Origin: Nitriliruptoraceae bacterium
Lineage (GTDB): Bacteria; Actinomycetota; Nitriliruptoria; Nitriliruptorales; Nitriliruptoraceae
Length of the DNA: 64,000 bases
Assembly: GCA_003561535.1 (NCBI GenBank)
Contig: PWWI01000184.1
Span: forward strand, 1 to 64,000
Direction: 5' to 3'
Below, one piece after another: positions 58,911-64,000 of this stretch. The position numbers and the translations under genes are program-made. The notes under the pieces were generated by a model. The model did no database searches, had not been told where the DNA came from, and saw only the letters and a list, made by a program, of their open reading frames with translations. Numbering within the stretch: position 1 is the stretch's first letter; each line of letters begins with the position of its first letter.

Positions 58911-61442
58911 ATGTGGACCCTGACCTGGAAGGGTCTGCTGGCGGCCAAGGCCCGGTTCGTCATGACCGCGCTGGCGGTGATCATCGGCACCGGCTTCGTC
59001 GCCGGTGCGCTGACCTTCGGTGACACCCTCGAGGAGGGGTTCGAGAACCTCTTCATCTCGATCGTCGGGACCGCGGACGCCGTGGTCCGTGCCGAGGACC
59101 CGGACGACACCCGTGCCGATGACCCCTTCGACACCGCCGTGCCGACCTTCCCCACCGAGGTGGTCGACCGGCTGGTGGCCCTCGACGAGGTCGCCGTGGC
59201 CGAGGGCGAGGTGGAGGGCGTCGCCATCCTGATCGGGGACGACGGCGAGCCGACGGGGCAGTTCGGGCCGCCCACCATCGGCTACAACGCCTACATCAAC
59301 CAGGAGCTCGATCCGGCGGAGCTGCGGACCGGCCGGTGGCCCGAGACCGCGGATGAGATCGCGATCGACGCCGGCACCGCGAGCGCGCAGGGGTGGGGGG
59401 TCGGCGACCGGGTCGGGCTCGTGCTGGACGGCCCGGTTGAGCGTCCCGAGGTGGTTGGCACCTTCGGCCTAGGTGACCTCGACAACCTCGCCGGCGCGTC
59501 GGTGGTGGTCCTCGACCGCGCCACGGCGCTGGCCCGGCTGGGCACCGACGGGGAGCTCACCGCCGCCTACGCCGTGGCTGCCGCCGGTGTCGACGAGGCC
59601 CAACTGATCGCCGCCATCGAGACCGAGCTCGGCGAGGGTTTCACCGTCCAGACCGCCGCCGAGGTGGTGGCGGAGCAGCAGGAGGCCTTCGGGCCTATCA
59701 TCGAGGTATTCTCCATCGCGTTGCTGGTCTTCGCGGTGATCGCGCTGCTGGTGGGCAGCTTCCTGATCTTCAACACCTTCACGATCGTGCTGGCGGGCCG
59801 CCTGCGCGAGCTGGCGCTGCTGCGCGCGGTCGGCGCGAGCCGCGGACAGCTGTTCGGCTCGGTGCTGGGGGAGGCCGCCCTGGTCGGCGCGGTCGGTGGG
59901 GCGCTCGGCGCCGCCTTCGGCCTGCTGGTCGCCCGCGGGCTCCAGGTCATCCTCGGCACCATCGGCATCGAGCTGCCCGGTGACCTCGTGGTCCTGCCCC
60001 GCACCATCGGGGTCGCCATCGCCGTCGGGGTCGTGATCACCGTGCTGGCGGCGATCGTGCCCGCCCGCCGCGCCGTGGCGATCCCGCCCGTGGCCGCGCT
60101 GACCGAGGTCGCCGTCGCGGCGCCGGCCGGACGCGGGCTCGTGCGGACCGTGCTCGGTGCCGTCCTGCTGACCGGCGGGGTGGCAGCCCTGGCCACGACG
60201 CTGCTCACCGACGCCGGAGCCGTCACCCTCGGGGTCGGAGCGGTCGCGCTGTTCCTCGGTGTCGCTGCCCTGTCCGCGCTGATCGTCCGTCCCCTCGCAC
60301 GGCTGCTCGGCGGCCCCAGTGCCGCGCTGGGGATCAGCGGTGAACTCGCCCGCGCGAACGCCACCCGCAACCCGCGCCGCACGGCGGCGACCGCGTCGGC
60401 GCTCATGATCGGGTTGGCGCTGGTCAGCTTCGTCTCGATCTTCGCCGCCTCGCTCCAGGGGAGCGTCAGGGACACCATCGAGGGCAGCTTCCTCTCCGAT
60501 GCCATCGTGCAGTCGGGCACGCTCGCCGGTGTCCCGGACCCCGCGCTGGACGCGGTCGCGGCCGTCGACGACGTCGAGGTCGTCGCCGCGGCTGCCGCCG
60601 GCCAGGTGGAGCTCGGGGACCGCACCGTCACGGTCGGGGTGATGGACCTCGACCAACTGCGGGCCGTCCTCGACCTCGACATCACCGACGGTTCGCTCGA
60701 CGGCCTGGCCACCGGTGGGATCGCGCTGACCGAGTCGATCGCCGACGACCTGGACCTCGTGGCGGGCGACGAGGTGGCCGCGACGATGCCCGACGGGGAG
60801 ACGACCCTGCCCGTCGCAGCGGTGTTCGACGGCGGGGGCATCGACGTGGGCGCCTTCCTGGACACCCGGACCTGGGGCGGGCCCGGTGGCAGCGCCTCGA
60901 CGGTGTTCAACGCCTACGTGCTCTTCGATGCCGAGGCGGACGCCTCCCGCGTCTTCGCGGCGGTCGAGGAGGCCCTCGTCGCCTACCCCCAGGTCCGGGT
61001 GCTCGATCAGGCCGGGTTCGCCGACGCCATCGCCTCCCAACTCGACCAGTTCGTCGGCGTCGTGCTCGCCCTGCTGGCGCTCAGCGTGCTGGTCGCCCTG
61101 CTGGGCATCGTCAACACCCTCGCGCTCAGCGTCGTGGAGCGCACCCGGGAGATCGGGCTGCTGCGGGCGGTGGGGATGACCCGGCCCCAGGTCCGCCGCA
61201 TGGTGCGCACCGAGGCGATCAGCGTCGCGCTGATCGGTGCGGCCCTCGGCCTGTTGCTCGGGGTCCCACTCGGCGCGGTGTTCGTCCGGATCGAGCAGTT
61301 CAACATCACCCAACTGGTCCTGCCCTGGGCCCAGATCGCGATCGGCGTCGTCCTCGCGGCGCTCGCCGGCCTGCTCGCCGGGGTGCTCCCCGCCCGACGA
61401 GCCGCCAACCTCGACGTCCTCGAGGCACTCCACAGCGAGTGA
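58911..61442 (+). CDS. FtsX-like ABC permease (MacB type)
   Basis: Two FtsX core regions (GSFLIFNTFTIVLAGRLRELALLRAVGASRGQL; LLGIVNTLALSVVERTREIGLLRAVGMTRPQVRRMVRTEA). Confidence 0.94.
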   Translation: MWTLTWKGLLAAKARFVMTALAVIIGTGFVAGALTFGDTLEEGFENLFISIVGTADAVVRAEDPDDTRADDPFDTAVPTFPTEVVDRLVALDEVAVAEGEVEGVAILIGDDGEPTGQFGPPTIGYNAYINQELDPAELRTGRWPETADEIAIDAGTASAQGWGVGDRVGLVLDGPVERPEVVGTFGLGDLDNLAGASVVVLDRATALARLGTDGELTAAYAVAAAGVDEAQLIAAIETELGEGFTVQTAAEVVAEQQEAFGPIIEVFSIALLVFAVIALLVGSFLIFNTFTIVLAGRLRELALLRAVGASRGQLFGSVLGEAALVGAVGGALGAAFGLLVARGLQVILGTIGIELPGDLVVLPRTIGVAIAVGVVITVLAAIVPARRAVAIPPVAALTEVAVAAPAGRGLVRTVLGAVLLTGGVAALATTLLTDAGAVTLGVGAVALFLGVAALSALIVRPLARLLGGPSAALGISGELARANATRNPRRTAATASALMIGLALVSFVSIFAASLQGSVRDTIEGSFLSDAIVQSGTLAGVPDPALDAVAAVDDVEVVAAAAAGQVELGDRTVTVGVMDLDQLRAVLDLDITDGSLDGLATGGIALTESIADDLDLVAGDEVAATMPDGETTLPVAAVFDGGGIDVGAFLDTRTWGGPGGSASTVFNAYVLFDAEADASRVFAAVEEALVAYPQVRVLDQAGFADAIASQLDQFVGVVLALLALSVLVALLGIVNTLALSVVERTREIGLLRAVGMTRPQVRRMVRTEAISVALIGAALGLLLGVPLGAVFVRIEQFNITQLVLPWAQIAIGVVLAALAGLLAGVLPARRAANLDVLEALHSE

Positions 61443-61686
61443 CGCCCACGAACGAACGACCGACCAGCTGGGGGGAGGCATCGCAGGGACCCGGTGGCCC
61501 TCAGTGGACACAGCCGGTCCTGGACCATCAGACCGGTCGCTGGGGACCAGTGACCCTTGCAGCGCGCAGGCATCCCGTCGAGGGTCGATGGTGAGGAACC
61601 GGTCCGCGTGGCGGCGCGACCTGGCTCCTGTCCGAGCGTGTGCTCGTCGACGGGAGCGCCGCGCCGACACGCCTCGAGGAGGAGCT

Positions 61687-62607
61687 GTGCGCGTGAGCAT
61701 CGTCGTGGTGGAGGAGCTGCACAAGCGGTACGGGGAGAACCACGCGGTCAGAGGCCTGAGCCTGTCCATCGATGAGGGTGAGGTCTTCGCGATCGTCGGA
61801 CCGAACGGTGCCGGCAAGACCTCGACGGTGGAGATCCTGGAGGGCCACCGCACCCGCACCAGCGGCCGGGTCGAGGTGCTCGGCTTCGACCCGGAGACCG
61901 GCGGTCGTGCGTACCGGGAGCGCATCGGCATCGTCCTGCAGGAAGCCGGGATGGACGAGCGGTTCACCGTCCGGGAGCTGGTGTCGCTGTACGCCGGGTT
62001 CTACCCGGCCCCACGCGCGGTCGACGAGGTGATCGAGGTGGTCGGGCTCACGGGCAAGGCCGACGAGCGCACCAAGACCCTCTCGGGTGGCCAGCGCCGC
62101 CGGGTGGACCTGGCGCTCGGGTTGATCGGCGACCCGGAGCTGCTCTACCTCGACGAGCCGACCACCGGCTTCGACCCCTCGGCCCGCCGACAGGCCTGGG
62201 ACGTCGTCGCCGGGCTGTGCGAGATCGGCAAGACCGTCGTGCTGACCACCCACTACATGGAGGAGGCCTACCGCCTCGCCGACCGGGTCGCGGTCGTCGC
62301 CGGGGGTCAGCTGGTGGCGCTGGGTACCCCTGAGGAGCTGGTCGCCCGCACCTCGGCCGGCCGGTCGGTGCTGACCTTCCTGCTTCCCGCCGGGGTGAGC
62401 GGTGCCGACCTCCCCCCGCTGGACGGCGAGGTGGAGGTCGCGGAGTCGCGCGTGGTGGTCCGTTCGCTCTCGCTGACCGCCGACCTGCACACCGTCACCG
62501 GGTGGGCGGGTGCCCGCGGGGTGGAGCTCGACGGGCTGGCCCTGGAGCGGGGCAGCTTCGAGGACACCTACCTCGAGCTGATCGGGGCCGGTGAGCCCCG
62601 TGGCTGA
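61687..62607 (+). CDS. ABC transporter ATP-binding protein
   Basis: FAIVGPNGAGKTSTVEILEGHR, TLSGGQRRRVDLALGLIGDPELLYLDEPTTGFDPSARR. Confidence 0.94.
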   Translation: MRVSIVVVEELHKRYGENHAVRGLSLSIDEGEVFAIVGPNGAGKTSTVEILEGHRTRTSGRVEVLGFDPETGGRAYRERIGIVLQEAGMDERFTVRELVSLYAGFYPAPRAVDEVIEVVGLTGKADERTKTLSGGQRRRVDLALGLIGDPELLYLDEPTTGFDPSARRQAWDVVAGLCEIGKTVVLTTHYMEEAYRLADRVAVVAGGQLVALGTPEELVARTSAGRSVLTFLLPAGVSGADLPPLDGEVEVAESRVVVRSLSLTADLHTVTGWAGARGVELDGLALERGSFEDTYLELIGAGEPRG

Positions 62608-64000
62608 CGTGCTCGAGCCACCCACCACAGCACCGACCCCGAGCACCCGGCGCGACGGGCGCCGGCCCGGCCCCTGGCAGCTGATCAGCGCCCAGGTCGT
62701 GCACGCCTCCCGCGAGGCGGTCCGAACGCCCGCCTCCCTGTTGGTCAGCCTGGTGCTGCCGGTGCTGTTCCTGGTCATGTCCGGGCTGGTGGTGGGCGCG
62801 AGCCCGCTGGACGACGGCGCCGCAGACCCCACGATCCAGCGCCTGGTCCCCGGCGCGGCGGTGTTCGCAGTGGCCATGGCCGCCTTCGTGATGCTCGCCT
62901 TCGGTGTGGCCGTCGCCGCCGAGCAGGGGGTCCTCAAGCGCCTGCGTGGGACCCCGCTGCCGATGTGGGCCCACCTGGCGGGCCGCGCCGGGGCCGCCGC
63001 ATGGGTGGCGGTGCTCGGCACCACGGTGATGCTGCTCGTCGGCGTCCTGGTCTACGGGCTGGAGCTCGACCCGCTGCGGCTGCCGTCGCTGCTGCTGGCC
63101 CTGGTCGTGGTGATCGCCACCTTCGCCGCGCTCGGCTTCGCCGTGGCGGCGGTGTCCCGTTCCAGCCAGGCCGTGCTGAGCACGACCATGGGTGCCGTGG
63201 TGCTGCTCAGCTTCGTCTCCGAGGTGTTCGCCTTCGAGGGTGAGCTGCCCCGGTGGGCCGAGGTGACCGGGCTGGTCTTCCCGCTCCGTCACGCCGTCGA
63301 GGCGCTGGCGCTCCCGCTCGCGCTGGACGTGACCGGTCCCGGGCTGGCGTGGGGCAACCTCGGCGCGCTGGTGGCCTGGGGGGTGCTCGGCGGGCTCGTC
63401 GCCACCCAGCTGCTCGGGCGCGAGCGGGCCGTGGCCGCCGGCCGGATGCGCCGCGGGCCCGGCGCCACCGGTGCCGGCCAGGACCGCAGCGTGCTGCGCT
63501 TCGGTGGGCCGAGCGCTCTCGGGATGGTGTGGGGGCAGCTGCGCCACGCCAACCGCTCGGTGTGGCGCGAACCGGTCTACGCCTTCTTCGCCCTGGCCTT
63601 CCCGTCGCTGTTCGTGGTGCTGCTGCCGCTGGTGATCGGCGACCCCGAGGTCGACGGGTTCGCGTTCTCGGTGTGGATGACCACCGGGATGCCCGTGTTC
63701 GGACTGGCCCTGATCGCCTACGTGACCCTGCCCGAGACCGTGGCCACCGCCCGCGACCAGGGCGTCCTCAAGCGCCTGCGCGGCACACCGGTGCCGGCCT
63801 GGGCCTACCTCGCCGGCCGGATCGTCTCGACGTTCTGGATCGTGGCACTCGCGGTCACCATCGTGCTGCTGCTCGGCTGGCTCGTCCACGACGTGACCCC
63901 CGTCGCAGCCGGTTGGCTGCCGCTGGTGGTCACCTTGGCGCTGGGCACCGCCTGCCTGGGTGCGCTCGGGCTGGCTGTCGCGTCCCTGATCCCCGACGCG
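62591..64000 (+). CDS. ABC-2 type permease, tandem duplicated halves (truncated at right edge; start 62591 or 62600)
   Basis: Direct translation from GTG 62600: VADVLEPPTTAPTPSTRRDGRRPGPWQLISAQVVHASREAV...; two copies of GVLKRLRGTPxPxWAxLAGR. Confidence 0.88.
   Translation, partial: MSPVADVLEPPTTAPTPSTRRDGRRPGPWQLISAQVVHASREAVRTPASLLVSLVLPVLFLVMSGLVVGASPLDDGAADPTIQRLVPGAAVFAVAMAAFVMLAFGVAVAAEQGVLKRLRGTPLPMWAHLAGRAGAAAWVAVLGTTVMLLVGVLVYGLELDPLRLPSLLLALVVVIATFAALGFAVAAVSRSSQAVLSTTMGAVVLLSFVSEVFAFEGELPRWAEVTGLVFPLRHAVEALALPLALDVTGPGLAWGNLGALVAWGVLGGLVATQLLGRERAVAAGRMRRGPGATGAGQDRSVLRFGGPSALGMVWGQLRHANRSVWREPVYAFFALAFPSLFVVLLPLVIGDPEVDGFAFSVWMTTGMPVFGLALIAYVTLPETVATARDQGVLKRLRGTPVPAWAYLAGRIVSTFWIVALAVTIVLLLGWLVHDVTPVAAGWLPLVVTLALGTACLGALGLAVASLIPDA

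Noticed and set aside
59469-63889. Long minus-strand ORFs (832, 498, 464 aa) across the ABC cluster
   Set aside because: Asp/His/Gln/Arg-rich shadow frames opposite well-supported ABC ATPase and permease genes.

Overview
64-kb window of very high-GC, gene-dense DNA, most likely an actinobacterial chromosome (inferred from codon bias and gene content). I find about 55 CDSs and no convincing tRNA, rRNA, CRISPR, phage or transposase. Recognisable content: a truncated Dps N-terminus at the left edge; class II fructose-bisphosphate aldolase and a phosphohexomutase; an acyl-CoA dehydrogenase pair with a TetR regulator; an OleA-OleBC(fusion)-OleD hydrocarbon locus; glutamate synthase gltBD; several ABC systems; MgtE with a long structured leader; an SPFH / ribbon-helix-helix / GPP34 operon; and a fused two-unit ABC-2 permease running off the right edge. 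Observations most worth following up: (1) a photolyase/cryptochrome whose FAD domain precedes its alpha/beta antenna domain (apparent circular permutation); (2) minisatellites of 12-20 bp units starting at or within about 10 nt 3' of stop codons at several unrelated genes, plus frame-preserving minisatellites inside genes; (3) a GNAT/glycolipid-binding fusion; (4) gene remnants, including a GMC oxidoreductase reduced to its two ends and a 66-bp relic of an FtsX/MacB permease whose intact relative lies 14 kb away; (5) several clean palindromic operator candidates; (6) the SPFH-RHH-GPP34 operon. All calls come from reading the sequence and the supplied translations; no searches were run.
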